NCBI RefSeq assembly: GCF_004526345.1
Contig: NZ_CP038213.1
Location: forward strand, 1-64,000
Source of the DNA: Ornithinimicrobium flavum
GTDB lineage: Bacteria; Actinomycetota; Actinomycetes; Actinomycetales; Dermatophilaceae
Length of the DNA: 64,000 bases
Direction: 5' to 3'
The notes beneath the pieces were generated by a model. That model was given only the letters and a program-made list of their open reading frames with translations, ran no database searches and was not told where the DNA came from. Below are positions 31,918-44,044 of the stretch, piece by piece (within the stretch, counting starts at the first letter, position 1; the number at the start of each line of letters is the position of its first letter). A program made the position numbers and the translations under genes.

Positions 31918-32673
31918 ATGGACTCCGACGCTCCCGACCGGGCCCCGAGGACCGGGCGCCAGCGCGCCCGGGTCGTCGGGGTGACGGTCGTGTGCCTGCT
32001 CGCCGGGATCCTCTTCGGCACGAGCGCGGCCCTGGCGCGGCAGGACCGCGACGGCTCGCCCACCGACCTGGTCGAGCTCATCCAGCAGCGCGACCAGCAG
32101 GTCCAGGAGCTGGCCGAGCAGGCGGACGGGATCGGGGACGAGGTCGCCGCCCTGCGGGCCGAGTGGGCGAGCAGTCGGACCGGCCGCATCCTGCAGCAGA
32201 CCGACGAGCTGGCCGCCGGCGTGGGCCTGGCCAGGGTGAGCGGCCCGGCGGTGTCGGTGACCCTCGACGACGCCGGCTACACCCTCGCCACCATCCCCGA
32301 GGGCTACTCGGTGGACGACGTCGTGGTGCACCAGCAGGACCTCCAGGGCGTCATCAACGCGCTGTGGGCCGGGGGCGCCGAGGCCGTCATGGTCATGGAC
32401 CAGCGGATCGTCTCGACCAGCTCGGTGCAGTGCGTCGGCGCGACGCTCTACCTGCAGGGCCGCGTCTACTCCCCGCCCTACACCGTGACCGCCGTCGGCG
32501 ACCCCGAGGAGATGCTCGCCGCCCTCGACGCGGACCCGGTCGTCACGACCTACCGCGCGTGGGCCGACGCGGTCGGGCTCGTGTATGCCGTGGAGGAGCT
32601 CGGCGAGACCGAGCTCCCCGCCTTCGCCGGGACGTCCCGGCCGCAGCACGCCCGGGTCATCCGGGAGGGCTGA
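31918..32673 (+). CDS. DUF881 family protein
   Basis: A 251-aa protein with one N-terminal TM helix (VVGVTVVCLLAGILFGTSAAL), a short coiled coil (QQRDQQVQELAEQA) and then the DUF881 fold. It is structurally similar to a forespore/division-associated family. Divergent from crgA with a 63-bp shared promoter region. Start ATG 31918; function is unknown but the link to division is conserved. Confidence 0.85.
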   Translation: MDSDAPDRAPRTGRQRARVVGVTVVCLLAGILFGTSAALARQDRDGSPTDLVELIQQRDQQVQELAEQADGIGDEVAALRAEWASSRTGRILQQTDELAAGVGLARVSGPAVSVTLDDAGYTLATIPEGYSVDDVVVHQQDLQGVINALWAGGAEAVMVMDQRIVSTSSVQCVGATLYLQGRVYSPPYTVTAVGDPEEMLAALDADPVVTTYRAWADAVGLVYAVEELGETELPAFAGTSRPQHARVIREG

Positions 32674-32682
32674 GCGCCGACC

Positions 32683-34781
<2,099 letters not shown>

Positions 34782-34785
<4 letters not shown>

Positions 34786-36239
34786 CGGTCCACTCCTGCC
34801 TCGAGCATGGCCCGCGCCACCGGTGCGGCGACGCTTCCACCGGTCTCGCCGGTCCAGTTGTCGGTGGCCGACTCCACGACGACCGCGACCGCGATCTGCG
34901 GGTCGTCGGCCGGGGCGAAGCCGGTGAACCAGGCGTGGGCGGCGCCGTTGGTGCCGAACTCGGCCGTGCCCGTCTTGCCCGCCACCGGCACCCCGGGAAG
35001 CGCGGCGCCCTGCCCGGAGCCGCGCTCAACGACCAGCTGCATCATCTCGGTCAGCGCCTGCGCCGTCGACCCGGAGACGGCCCGGCCCAGGGTGCGCGGG
35101 TCAGTCTGGTCGATGACCTCGAGGTCGGCGTTGCGGGTGGTGTCCACGAGGTAGGGGGTCATGACCACCCCGTCGTTGGCGATGCCCGCCGAGATCAGCG
35201 CGACCTGCAGCGGGGTGACCCGCACCTCGTGCTGGCCGATGCCGGTCAGCGCGAGCTGCGCGTCGTCGATGCCCTCGGGGTAGGACGAGGCGGTGACGTC
35301 CATCGGCACCTGCAGGGTCTGGCCGAAGCCGAAGGCCTCGGCCTGCTCCCGCAGCGCGTCGGCGCCGAGCTCGCCCGCGAGCCAGGCGAAGGAGGTGTTG
35401 CACGACACCTGCACCGACTCGGCCAGGGTGGGTCGGTCCTCGGGGTCGCAGGCGGCCCCGCCGAAGTTGGGCAGCGTGGTGCTGGTCCCCGGCAGGGTGT
35501 AGGTGACCGGGCCCTCGAGCTCGGTGTCGGGGGTGAAGTCCCCGCTCTCCAGGGCCGCGGCCGCGGTCACCAGCTTGAAGACCGAGCCGGGCGGGTAGAG
35601 GTCGCCGGCGATGGCGCGGTTGACCAGCGGACGCTCCGGGTCCGCCTCGAGCGCGCGGTAGGCCTCATCCACGGCGGTGAGGTTGTGGCTGGACAGCGCG
35701 TTGGGGTCGTAGGCCGGGCGGCTCACCATCGCCAGGATGGCGCCGGTCCGGGGGTCGATGGCGACGGCGGCGCCGCGCCGTCCGTCGAGCGCGGCCACGG
35801 CGGCGTCCTGGACGGCCGGGTCGATCGTCAGCTCCAGGGTGGCCCCGGCGGTGGGGCGGCCGGTGACGACGTCGACGAGCCGCTGGTAGAAGAGGCTGTC
35901 GTCGGTGCCGGCGAGCACGGCGTTGCGTGCGCGCTCCAACCCCTGGCCGGCGCCGTAGGTGAAGGAGTGGTAGCCGGTGACGTGGGAGTAGCGGTTGGGG
36001 CTGTCGTAGACGCGCAGCCACTCCAGCTCGTCGTCGACCCGCTCGGAGCGGGCCACGGCCGTCCCGTCGACGAGGATGGCCCCCCGGTCGCGGCTGTAGC
36101 TGTCGATGAGGGTGCGCCGGTTGCCGGGCCGCTCCCGCAGGTCGTCGGCCTGGACGAACTGGATCCAGGTCGTGGCGACCATCAGGGCGGTGAACATGGC
36201 CAGCACGACGACGGCCAGGCGACGGATCGGGGTGTTCAT
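34782..36239 (-). CDS. pbpA: Penicillin-binding protein 2 family transpeptidase
   Basis: A 485-aa class B PBP with an N-terminal TM anchor (VVVLAMFTALMVATTW). Active-site motifs are all present: SVFK (SxxK), SCN (SxN) and KTGTAEF (KTG). It cross-links peptidoglycan with FtsW. The start codon ATG 36239 lies in the GGGGGGCGATGA context, where the ftsW stop should be. Confidence 0.94.
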
Positions 36240-37635
36240 CGCCCCCCTCCGCGGCCTGGGCGCGGTCGATGCTCGCGTCCTGCCGGCGCTCGGAGATCGG
36301 GCGCCGGGCGTGGTCGCTGATCCGCAGCAGCAGGGCCACGATGATCCAGTTGGCCAGCAGCGAGGACCCCCCGGCGGACAGGAAGGGCGTGGTCAGACCG
36401 GTGAGCGGGATGACCCGGGTGATGCCGCCGACGATGACGAAGATCTGCAGGGCCATGGTGAAGGACAGCCCGACCGCGAGCAGCTTGCCGAAGCCCTCCC
36501 GGGAGCCGATGGCCGTCCGCAGCCCGCGCTCGACGAGCAGGGCGTAGAGGGCGAGCAGGGCGAAGAGCCCGATCATCCCGAGCTCCTCGCCGAAGCTGGC
36601 GACGATGTAGTCGCTCCCGGCGAAGTAGGTGATGTAGGGATACCCCTGCCCCAGGCCGGAGCCGAAGATCCCGCCGTGGGCCAGGCCCATCAACCCCTTG
36701 GCGATCTGGTCGGACTGCTCGGGGGCGAAGGGGTCGAGCCAGAGGGTCACCCGGCGCTGCACGTGGTCGAAGAGCCGCCAGGCGAGCACCGCCCCGCCGA
36801 GGAAGAGCGAGATCCCGATGACGATCCAGCTGGTCCGCTCGGTCGCGACGTAGAGCATCGCCACGAAGAGGCCGAAGAAGAGCAGCGAGGAGCCGAGGTC
36901 GCGCTGCAGGACGAGGATGAGCACCGACAGGGCCCACGCGACCAGGATGGGGCCGAGGTCGCGGGCGCGCGGCAGCTGCAGCCCCAGGATCCGCCGGCCC
37001 ACGAGAGAGAGCGCGTCGCGGGTGGTGACGAGGTAGCCGGCGAAGAAGATCGCCAGCGCGATCTTGGCCAGCTCACCGGGCTGGAAGGACAACCCGAAGA
37101 CGCTGATCCACAGCCGGGAGCCGTTCTCCTCCCGCCCGATGACGGGCAGCATCGGCAGGAGCAGCAGGACGAAACCGGCGGCCATCGCGATGTAGGTGTA
37201 GCGCCGCAGCAGCCGGTGGTCGCGCACCACGACCACCACGGCGGCGGCGATGACGACGGCGAGGCCGGTCCACATGAGCTGCCGGGAGGCGACCCCCTCG
37301 GTGCCGCCCGCGACGTCGACGAGGTCGATCCGGTGGAGCATCACCAGACCCAGCCCGTTGAGCAGGGTGGCCAGCGGGAGCAGGAGCGGGTCGGCATACC
37401 GGGCCCGCCAGCGCAGGACCCCGTGGAGGAACAGGGCGAAGCCCCCGAAGATCCCCACGTGCCACCAGGCGTCCGCGGGCATGACCCCGTCGACGGCGAG
37501 GTTGACGTTCGCGTAGGCCAGCGCCACGATGCCCACGGCCAGCAGGAGCAGCACCAGCTCGAGCGTGCGGCCGCTGCGGACGCGGAAGCTGGTCACCGTC
37601 GACGGGGACGGCGTGGTGGCGGTGCTCACGGGCAT
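36236..37635 (-). CDS. ftsW: FtsW/RodA/SpoVE-family glycosyltransferase
   Basis: A polytopic peptidoglycan polymerase of about 465 aa, partner of PbpA. Motifs include FQPGELAKIALAIF and the C-terminal GLTTPFLSAGGSSLLANW. The natural end would be AAEGGR followed by a stop overlapping the pbpA ATG (ATGA). Here the G run holds six instead of seven bases, so the frame stays open to 35665 through pbpA. I give the expected end. ATG 37635 or GTG 37629 may start it; the latter overlaps the pstP stop by 4 nt. Confidence 0.88.
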
Positions 37636-39215
37636 CCCTCCGGCCAGACGACGACGGCGGTGCCGACGGGCGAGGTGGGGGTCGGCGTCGCCGCGTCGGT
37701 GGTCGCCGACGGCGTCGGGTATGCGGTGCCGCCGGCCCGGTCCGTGCCCAGGTCGCCGGCCAGGGGCCCCAGCCCGACCTCGAGCGCCCGGCGCATGATC
37801 TCGTCCACGTCGGCGGTGCCCGCGGCGAGGTCGCCGGCGGTGGCACCGGTCGTGGTCGCCACGTCGTCGCGGGCGGCGTCCTCCTCCTCCTGCAGGGCCC
37901 GGGCGCGGGCCAGGCTGTCGGCGGTCAGCAGGGCCAGGTCGTCGGGGATGGCGGTCGTGGTGGACCCGTCGGGCAGCAGCACGATCGGGGAGCAGGCGCC
38001 CCGGGCGAGGGCGCGCAGGTCCTCGACGAGGCGGTCGGCGCCGGCGCGGTCGTCGGCGCTGAGCGTGCGCCGGACCTGGTCGCGGTAGTACGCCGGCAGG
38101 GCCTCGACCCGGATGTCGGTGCGCTCCTCGGCGGTGGACAGGGACAGCGGCCCCAGGTCCTGGGACAGGCCGCGGAAGACGGTGACCTGCCCCTCGTCCT
38201 CACCGACGAAGTACTGCTGCTGGCTCCAGGTCCACCCCGCCCAGCCACCGGCGCCCAGCACCGCCAGCACCGCCAGCGAGACCACGGAGGCCCGCAGCGC
38301 CCGCACCCAGGGCCGGGTCTGCTCCTCCGCCAGCAGCGGGGCGTCGGGCGGCTCGGCCCGGCCGCTCGCCTCCCGGGTGAGCTGGGCGGCCTTCTCGGCC
38401 GGGGTGGGCGGGCTGATGACCTGGGTGCCGCGGCGCTCGCTCGCGGCGCCGACGACCTGCGGCCGGGTGGTGCCGTCGCCGGAGGGGACGACGTCCACGA
38501 CGACGACCGTCACGTTGTCGCGCGTGCCGGCCCGCAGCGCGGTCTGGATGAGGCTGTCGGCCACCTGGCCGGGGGTGCGGTCGGGGTGCCGGAGCAGCTC
38601 GCCGACGGTCTCCTCCGTCACGTAGTCGGTGAGGCCGTCGCTGCACAGCAGCAGGCGGTCGCCGGTGCGCACCTCGCGCAGCGACAGGTCCGGCTGGTCC
38701 TCGGGCCGCCCGGTGAAGACGCGGGTGACCAGGGAGCGCTGCGGGTGGTGCAGGGCCTCGTCCTCGGTGATCCGGCCCTCGTCGAGCAGCTTCTGGACGA
38801 AGGAGTGGTCCTTGGTGATCCGGGTCAGCCGGCCGGCCCGCAGCAGGTAGGCCCGGGAGTCCCCGATGTTGGCGACGGCCAGCTTGCTGCCGCTGCGGAC
38901 CATCGCGATGCAGGTCGTCCCCATGCCGTCGGAGTCGGGGTAGACCTCCATAACGTCGGCGAGCCGGTCGTTGGCCTCCTCCAGCGCCTGCCCCAGCACG
39001 TCGAGGACGTCGTCCGCGCCGTGGGACTCCCCGTCGAGGTGCACCAGCTCGCCGATGACGAGCGAGGAGGCGACGTCGCCGGCCGCGTGCCCGCCCATGC
39101 CGTCGCACAGCACCAGCAGCTCGGGCCCGGCGTAGGCGGAGTCCTCGTTGCGGGACTTGCTGCCGAGCCCGACGTTGGTGCGGGCCGCGTAGCGGAAGGC
39201 GACGAAGGTCGGCAT
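37626..39215 (-). CDS. pstP: PP2C-family Ser/Thr phosphatase PstP
   Basis: A 529-aa protein that reverses PknA/B phosphorylation. The PP2C domain (1-245) has LVLCDGMGGHAAGDVAS and other metal Asp residues (IGDSRAY, LCSDGLTD). A TM helix follows (ASVVSLAVLAVLGAGGWAG), then an extracellular part with a Thr/Ala-rich end. It lies between the FHA genes and ftsW. Confidence 0.93.
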   Translation of the reverse strand: MPTFVAFRYAARTNVGLGSKSRNEDSAYAGPELLVLCDGMGGHAAGDVASSLVIGELVHLDGESHGADDVLDVLGQALEEANDRLADVMEVYPDSDGMGTTCIAMVRSGSKLAVANIGDSRAYLLRAGRLTRITKDHSFVQKLLDEGRITEDEALHHPQRSLVTRVFTGRPEDQPDLSLREVRTGDRLLLCSDGLTDYVTEETVGELLRHPDRTPGQVADSLIQTALRAGTRDNVTVVVVDVVPSGDGTTRPQVVGAASERRGTQVISPPTPAEKAAQLTREASGRAEPPDAPLLAEEQTRPWVRALRASVVSLAVLAVLGAGGWAGWTWSQQQYFVGEDEGQVTVFRGLSQDLGPLSLSTAEERTDIRVEALPAYYRDQVRRTLSADDRAGADRLVEDLRALARGACSPIVLLPDGSTTTAIPDDLALLTADSLARARALQEEEDAARDDVATTTGATAGDLAAGTADVDEIMRRALEVGLGPLAGDLGTDRAGGTAYPTPSATTDAATPTPTSPVGTAVVVWPEGCP

Positions 39216-39218
39216 GGA

Positions 39219-39686
39219 TCAGCGGCGCAGCTCGATGACGGTCTGCCCGATCCGGATCTGGGCCCCCGGGTCCAGGCGGGCGCCGGTGGTGATCCGCCGC
39301 CCGTCGACCTCGGTGCCGTTGGTCGAGTCCAGGTCGTCGGCGTACCACGCGCCGGCCCCCGCGTAGATGCGCAGGTGCCGCCCCGAGGCGTAGTCGTCGG
39401 TGAGGACCAGGGAGCACTCCGGGTTGCGCCCGATGAGCACGCCGGCGTCGTGCAGGGGCACGGTCGTGCCACGCAGCCGGCCCTCGGTGACCACGAGGCG
39501 GGTGGGGGTGTCGCGGCGCTGGCGTCGCTCCCCCCGTGACTCCCGGGAGCGGGGCGGGCCGGCGTTGCGGCTGAGCACCCGGGTGCCGTAGAGGTCGCCG
39601 CGCAGGACACCCACGACCGAGAAGACGAAGGCCCAGAGCAGGACGACGACACCCAGCCGGATGAGGTTGAGCGTGAGCTCGCCCAT
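39219..39686 (-). CDS. fhaB: FHA-domain protein FhaB (FipA-interacting type)
   Basis: A 155-aa protein with an N-terminal TM helix (LGVVVLLWAFVFSVVGVL), then an FHA domain (GVLIGRNPECSLVLTDDYAS, DLDSTNGTEVDG). FHA domains bind phosphothreonine of PknB targets. ATG 39686 shares one base with the fhaA stop (TGATG). Confidence 0.9.
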   Translation of the reverse strand: MGELTLNLIRLGVVVLLWAFVFSVVGVLRGDLYGTRVLSRNAGPPRSRESRGERRQRRDTPTRLVVTEGRLRGTTVPLHDAGVLIGRNPECSLVLTDDYASGRHLRIYAGAGAWYADDLDSTNGTEVDGRRITTGARLDPGAQIRIGQTVIELRR

Positions 39687-40597
39687 CACCCCTCCAAATG
39701 GACCACGATGTGGGTGCGGCCCATGGTGATCCGGTCGCGGTCGCGCAGCTCCTCGCTCCCGACCTGCTCGCCGTTGAGGTAGGTGCCGTTGGTGGAGCCG
39801 AGGTCGCGCAGGACCACCTGCAGGTGCGGACCGTCGTGGCTGATCCGGATCTCGGCGTGCCGGCGGGAGGCGCCCGCGTCGTCGACGACGACGGTGCAGC
39901 CCTCGTCGCGGCCCAGGGTGGTGACGGCCCCGGTCAGCGGGATGCGCCTGCCCTCGATCTCCAGCGTCACCGGCGAGCTGCCGGAGGAACGTCGGCGGCG
40001 GGGGGCGGCGTCACCGCCGGCGTCGACGGCGCGGGTGCGCTCGACCAGCGGTGCACCTGCCGCACCGGCCGCGGCGGCGCCGCGCTCGGGCCGGTAGGCG
40101 GCCATCGGGTCCGCACCCCGGGCCGCGCCGCGCGGGTCGGCGGGCCCGCCCTGCTGCCGGCGGCGGTCCAGCTCGCGGGAGGCGTCGGCATACTCCCGGG
40201 CGCTGCCCCCGCCCCGTCCCTGGCGACCGTCCTTGGCGGCCGGGCGGACGCGGAAGATGCCGGTCTCCAGGTCGTCGCCGGAGACCAGCCGGACCTCGAA
40301 GGGGCCGGGCGCGACATACCGCTGGGCGTCGGCGTGGTCCTCCGCCGCGGCGACCAGCTCGTCGGTCAGCGCGCGGTCGTAGGAGTCCAGCCGCTCGAAG
40401 TCGGTGGGGGCCAGCTCGATGGTGAAGACGTTGGGGACCATGGTGCGGCCCGGGCCCAGGACGGCGGCGCGGTCGTCCATCGACCTGCGCATCGCCGAGG
40501 CGATCTCGACCGGCTGGACCTCGGCCTTGAAGACCCGCGCGAACGGTTGCTTGACGGCACGCTCGAGCCCCCGCTCGAGCTTGTCGAAGACTCCCAC
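39686..40597 (-). CDS. fhaA: FhaA-type FHA domain protein (DUF3662)
   Basis: A 303-aa protein. The N-terminal DUF3662 part begins MGVFDKLERGLERAVKQPFA, with a Gly/Arg/Ala-rich linker and a C-terminal FHA domain (TLGRDEGCTVVVDDAGASRR, DLGSTNGTYL). In mycobacteria FhaA binds phosphorylated MviN and restrains peptidoglycan synthesis. GTG 40597 follows AGGAGG by 7-8 nt. First gene of the operon; a TACGAT -10-like hexamer lies at 40656-40651. Confidence 0.92.
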   Translation of the reverse strand: MGVFDKLERGLERAVKQPFARVFKAEVQPVEIASAMRRSMDDRAAVLGPGRTMVPNVFTIELAPTDFERLDSYDRALTDELVAAAEDHADAQRYVAPGPFEVRLVSGDDLETGIFRVRPAAKDGRQGRGGGSAREYADASRELDRRRQQGGPADPRGAARGADPMAAYRPERGAAAAGAAGAPLVERTRAVDAGGDAAPRRRRSSGSSPVTLEIEGRRIPLTGAVTTLGRDEGCTVVVDDAGASRRHAEIRISHDGPHLQVVLRDLGSTNGTYLNGEQVGSEELRDRDRITMGRTHIVVHLEG

Positions 40598-40752
40598 GGC
40601 GCTCCTCCTGGTCGGTTGGTGCCGGCAGGGCGTCACTCCTGCCCCACTGGATCGTACTGTCCGGCGCTGGCAGAAGCCTGCAGGCCGACCTGCGCCCCGC
40701 CCCGCCCGGTGAGGGGCGGGCCCGGGCGGTGGACCGGCCTCGACACCAACGC

Positions 40753-40790
40753 GAACGGTCCCGGTCAGAGTGCTCTGACCGGGACCGTTC
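40753..40790 (-). terminator. Long perfect hairpin after tRNA-Leu
   Basis: An 18-bp perfect inverted repeat (40753-40770 with 40773-40790, loop TG), whose arms contain GGTCCCGGTCAGAG. It begins 6 bp past the tRNA-Leu 3' end. No T-tract follows on either strand. Confidence 0.65.
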
Positions 40791-40795
40791 CTGTG

Positions 40796-40879
40796 TGCGC
40801 GAGGGGGGAGTTGAACCCCCACGCCCTTTCGGGCACACGGACCTGAACCGTGCGCGTCTGCCTATTCCGCCACTCGCGC
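40796..40879 (-). tRNA. tRNA-Leu (CAG)
   Basis: A class II tRNA on the minus strand. Acceptor GCGCGAG/CTCGCGC, anticodon CAG in GGTTCAGGTCC, long variable arm GTGCCCGAAAGGGCG, T-arm GGGGGTTCAACTCCCCC. CCA is not encoded. Length is 84 nt. Confidence 0.96.
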
Positions 40880-40930
40880 GAGTGCCGGGCAACATTAGCA
40901 CGGGGGCGACCTGGCCCCGAAATCGCCGCC

Positions 40931-40996
40931 GGTCTGTCAGGAACGCGCGTCCGGTCTGTCAGGAACTCGCGTCCGGTCCGTCAGGAACTCGCGTCC
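40931..40996. repeat. Three tandem 22-bp repeats (family A)
   Basis: Units start at 40931, 40953 and 40975 and share CAGGAAC(G/T)CGCGTCC. The third unit overlaps the end of the lipid-kinase-like gene and supplies its last codons and stop. The same unit recurs at 48973-49038 (inverted) and 50113-50208. Confidence 0.8.
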
Positions 40997-41931
40997 GGTC
41001 GGTGGGGGTGCCGGCCGTCCGGCACCCGCAGCGTCCAGGCGCGCGGCTCGTGCCGCCACGTCCGGTCCAGCGACCGGTCGTCCTCCACGTCGCCGTCGGC
41101 GTTGACCCGGAAGGCGTCCTGCGGCGTGCGCGCCTCGACGCGGACCTCCCGCCCCCGCGTCGTAACGACGTCGGACCGGCGGGTGTGCCGGCCCCTGCGC
41201 AGGTCCCGGGCGAAGCCGATCCTGGCCCACGGGGTGGCGCTGAGCGCCACGACGACCTCGACCTCGTCGTCCCCGGGGTCGGCGCCGGGCGCGATGGGGG
41301 TGCCGCCCCCGACCGAGGAGCCCACCGCCACGCTCACCATGAGGACGCGCTCGGACCCGTCCGCCACCACCTCCCCGTCGACCACGACCCGCAGCTGCCA
41401 GCCGGTCGAGGTCAGACCCGCGCGCAGCGCACCGACGAGGTACGCCGCCCGCCCCAGCACCCCCTTGACCTCGGCCGCGTGCGCGGTCGCCTCGGCAGCG
41501 ACCCCGCAGTGGACGGCGTTGACGACCACCGCCCCGCCCGGCTCCCGGAGCAGCCCTCGGGCCGCCGGGCGCCCCGACAGCGCGACCTGCGCCGCCGCGT
41601 CCGGGGACAGCGGGAGGCCCGCCCCGCGGGCCAGGTCGTTGCCCGTGCCCATCGGCACCACCCCGACGGCCCCGCACCGGCTCAGCAGGTCCAGGTCGGC
41701 CAGCTGCTGGAGCAGCCGGTGGACCGAGCCGTCCCCGCCCAGCACGACCACGTCCCGGCCCTCGGCGGAGGCGACCGCCGCCGCATACTCCTCGTCCGTC
41801 GCCGGCGCTAGGACCTGCGTCCCGGACGGGCTGCGCGCGGCGAGCGCACGGCATACCCGGTCCACCACGTCGTCGTGCGCGGTGCCGGCACCGGGGCTCG
41901 CCAGGACCAGGACCGGGCGGTCGGTGCTCAC
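40981..41931 (-). CDS. Diacylglycerol kinase catalytic-domain protein
   Basis: A 316-aa protein with the DAGK nucleotide-binding motif VVLGGDGSVHRLLQ and VVPMGTGNDLARG. The C-terminal DAGK accessory region contains FRVNADGD. Such proteins phosphorylate diacylglycerol or related lipids, or act on bacterial phospholipid turnover. The last residues DASS and the stop are encoded within a 22-bp repeat unit, so the C terminus may have been changed by repeat growth. Confidence 0.87.
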   Translation of the reverse strand: MSTDRPVLVLASPGAGTAHDDVVDRVCRALAARSPSGTQVLAPATDEEYAAAVASAEGRDVVVLGGDGSVHRLLQQLADLDLLSRCGAVGVVPMGTGNDLARGAGLPLSPDAAAQVALSGRPAARGLLREPGGAVVVNAVHCGVAAEATAHAAEVKGVLGRAAYLVGALRAGLTSTGWQLRVVVDGEVVADGSERVLMVSVAVGSSVGGGTPIAPGADPGDDEVEVVVALSATPWARIGFARDLRRGRHTRRSDVVTTRGREVRVEARTPQDAFRVNADGDVEDDRSLDRTWRHEPRAWTLRVPDGRHPHRPDASS

Positions 41932-42018
41932 GTTGCCTCCAGGTGCAGCCTCGGACCGAGCCTACGCCCCGCCCCCGTCACGGGGCCGGCGACGGCCGGC
42001 CACGGCACACTGGGAGGT

Positions 42019-43050
42019 ATGACGTACACCCCCTCCCCCTCCCGCTACGACTCGATGCTCTACCGCCGGGTGGGCCGCTCCGGCCTCGACCTGCCCGCCG
42101 TGAGCCTGGGCCTGTGGCACAACTTCGGCGACGACGTGCCCTTCGAGCGCCAGGAGCAGGTGCTGCGGACGGCGTTCGACCTGGGGATCACGCACTTCGA
42201 CCTCGCCAACAACTACGGCCCGCCCTACGGCGCCGCGGAGGAGAACGTCGGGCGTCACCTGCGCCGGAGCTTCGCCGGGCTGCGGGACGAGCTGGTCATC
42301 TCCAGCAAGGCCGGGTGGGACATGTGGCCGGGCCCGTACGGCCAGGTGGGCGGCTCGCGGAAGTACCTCGTCGCCAGCCTCGACCAGTCGCTGCGCCGGA
42401 TGGGCCTGGACTACGTCGACATCTACTACCACCACCGGCCGGACCCGGAGACCCCGCTCGAGGAGACGATGGGGGCGCTGGACGCGATCGTGCGCTCGGG
42501 CAAGGCGCTCTACGTCGGCATCTCCTCCTACTCGGCGCAGGACACCCGCCGCGCGGCCTCGATCCTCGCCGACCTCGGCACGCCGCTGCTCATCCACCAG
42601 CCGTCCTACTCGATGCTCAACCGCTGGACCGAGGAGGAGGAGCTGCTCGACACGCTGGAGGAGGTCGGGGCGGGCTGCATCGCCTTCTCGCCCCTGGCGC
42701 AGGGGATGCTCACCAGCAAGTACCTCGACGGGGTGCCCGAGGGCTCCCGCGCCACCCAGGGCAAGAGCCTGTCCACCGACCTCATCACCGACGAGGTCGT
42801 CGAGCACCTGCGCGCCCTGGACGCCATCGCCGGCGAGCGGGGGCAGACCCTCGCCCAGCTGGCGCTCGCCTGGACGCTGCGCGACCCGCGGATGTCCTCG
42901 GTGCTCGTCGGGGCCAGCAGCCCCGAGCAGCTGGAGCAGAACGTCGCCGCCCTGCAGCGGCTCGAGCTGTCGGCCGAGGAGCTGGAGCGCATCGACGCCC
43001 ACGCCGTCGACGCCGGCATCGACCTGTGGCAGGGCGCCCGGGTGGGCTGA
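42019..43050 (+). CDS. Aldo/keto reductase (YghZ/MgrA-like)
   Basis: A 343-aa AKR close to L-glyceraldehyde-3-phosphate reductase. It shows the catalytic Asp-Tyr region HFDLANNYGPPYGAAEENVG, the Lys in VISSKAGWDMWPGPYG and an NADPH end GASSPEQLEQNV. ATG 42019 sits only 1 nt after GGAGG, so it could be read as leaderless. It converges with the next gene. Confidence 0.9.
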   Translation: MTYTPSPSRYDSMLYRRVGRSGLDLPAVSLGLWHNFGDDVPFERQEQVLRTAFDLGITHFDLANNYGPPYGAAEENVGRHLRRSFAGLRDELVISSKAGWDMWPGPYGQVGGSRKYLVASLDQSLRRMGLDYVDIYYHHRPDPETPLEETMGALDAIVRSGKALYVGISSYSAQDTRRAASILADLGTPLLIHQPSYSMLNRWTEEEELLDTLEEVGAGCIAFSPLAQGMLTSKYLDGVPEGSRATQGKSLSTDLITDEVVEHLRALDAIAGERGQTLAQLALAWTLRDPRMSSVLVGASSPEQLEQNVAALQRLELSAEELERIDAHAVDAGIDLWQGARVG

Positions 43051-44001
43051 CTAGCCGATCTCGTCCTCGACGAGGTCCTTGACGGCGGTGGAGCCCGCCA
43101 GCATCCCGGAGGCGATCGCCTGGGCCACTGAGGTCATCGGCATCGGCAGGGCCTCGACGTGGGCCATGTCGCCGGCCGCGTAGACCCGGGGCAGGCTGGT
43201 CCGGCAGCTCTCGTCGACGCGCGTGCAGCCCGACTCGTTGAGCCCCAGCGCCAGCTGCTCGGCGAAGGGCGCGGCCTGGCGCATCGTCGTCGGCGTGAAG
43301 AGCCCGTCCACCCGGACGGGGTCCCCGGCGGCCAGCCGCACCTCCAGGCCGTCGCCCGCGCGGCCGACGCCGGTGACCCGCTCGGTCCGCACGGTCGTGA
43401 CGAACGACGGCAGGTCCGCCGGCGGCTCCTCGCCGTGGGTGAGCACCACGAGCTCGGCGGCCACCGGGCGCAGGATCCCCGCGAGGTGGGTCGCCGGCTC
43501 CGCGCCCAGGATCGCGACCCGTCGCCCGGCGAACTCGTGCCCGTGGCAGAACGGGCACTGCGCCACCAGGTCGCCCCACAGCTCCGCGATCCCGGGGATC
43601 TCGGGCAGCCTGTCGCGCACCCCGGTCGCCAGGATCACGCACCGGGTCCGCAGGCTGGTCCCGTCCTCGAGCTCGACGAGGTATGCCGTGCGCCCGCTCT
43701 CCCCGGTCGTCCCCTCCGCAGGGCGCAGCGAGGTGACCCGGCCCTCCCGGACCTCGACGGTGGGGTAGGCCCGCAGCTCCTCCCGGGCCAGCCGCCGGAA
43801 CTCCGCGGGGTCGGTGCCGTCCCTCGTGATGAGGTTGTGCAGGTGGGAGGCGGGGGCGTTGCGGCCCTGCCCCGCGTCCACCAGGACGGTGTCGCGGTGG
43901 ACGCGGCCGAGGGTGAGGGCGGCCTGCAGGCCGGCGGGCCCGCCGCCCACCACGACCACCTCGTGCTCCGGCGGGTCGGTGTCGCGTGCGCTGTCGGTCA
44001 T
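43051..44001 (-). CDS. FAD-dependent oxidoreductase, thioredoxin-reductase-like
   Basis: A 316-aa two-dinucleotide-domain protein. FAD motif VVVGGGPAGLQAALT; redox centre QCPFCHGHEF with a CxxC pair; late motif VYAAGDMAHVEA. The CPFC and length fit TrxR-like or bacillithiol/mycothiol-type reductases, but no thioredoxin gene is next to it. ATG 44001 has no obvious RBS; an upstream in-frame start would add about 12 residues. Confidence 0.85.
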   Translation of the reverse strand: MTDSARDTDPPEHEVVVVGGGPAGLQAALTLGRVHRDTVLVDAGQGRNAPASHLHNLITRDGTDPAEFRRLAREELRAYPTVEVREGRVTSLRPAEGTTGESGRTAYLVELEDGTSLRTRCVILATGVRDRLPEIPGIAELWGDLVAQCPFCHGHEFAGRRVAILGAEPATHLAGILRPVAAELVVLTHGEEPPADLPSFVTTVRTERVTGVGRAGDGLEVRLAAGDPVRVDGLFTPTTMRQAAPFAEQLALGLNESGCTRVDESCRTSLPRVYAAGDMAHVEALPMPMTSVAQAIASGMLAGSTAVKDLVEDEIG

Positions 44002-44044
44002 GGGGGCGATGCTGCCCTGCCCGGGCCCGCCACGCACGCCGGGG

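Noticed and set aside
35665..36235. The open extension of ftsW through pbpA
   Set aside because: It reads the pbpA sequence out of frame as Arg/His/Pro-rich protein; explained by one missing G.
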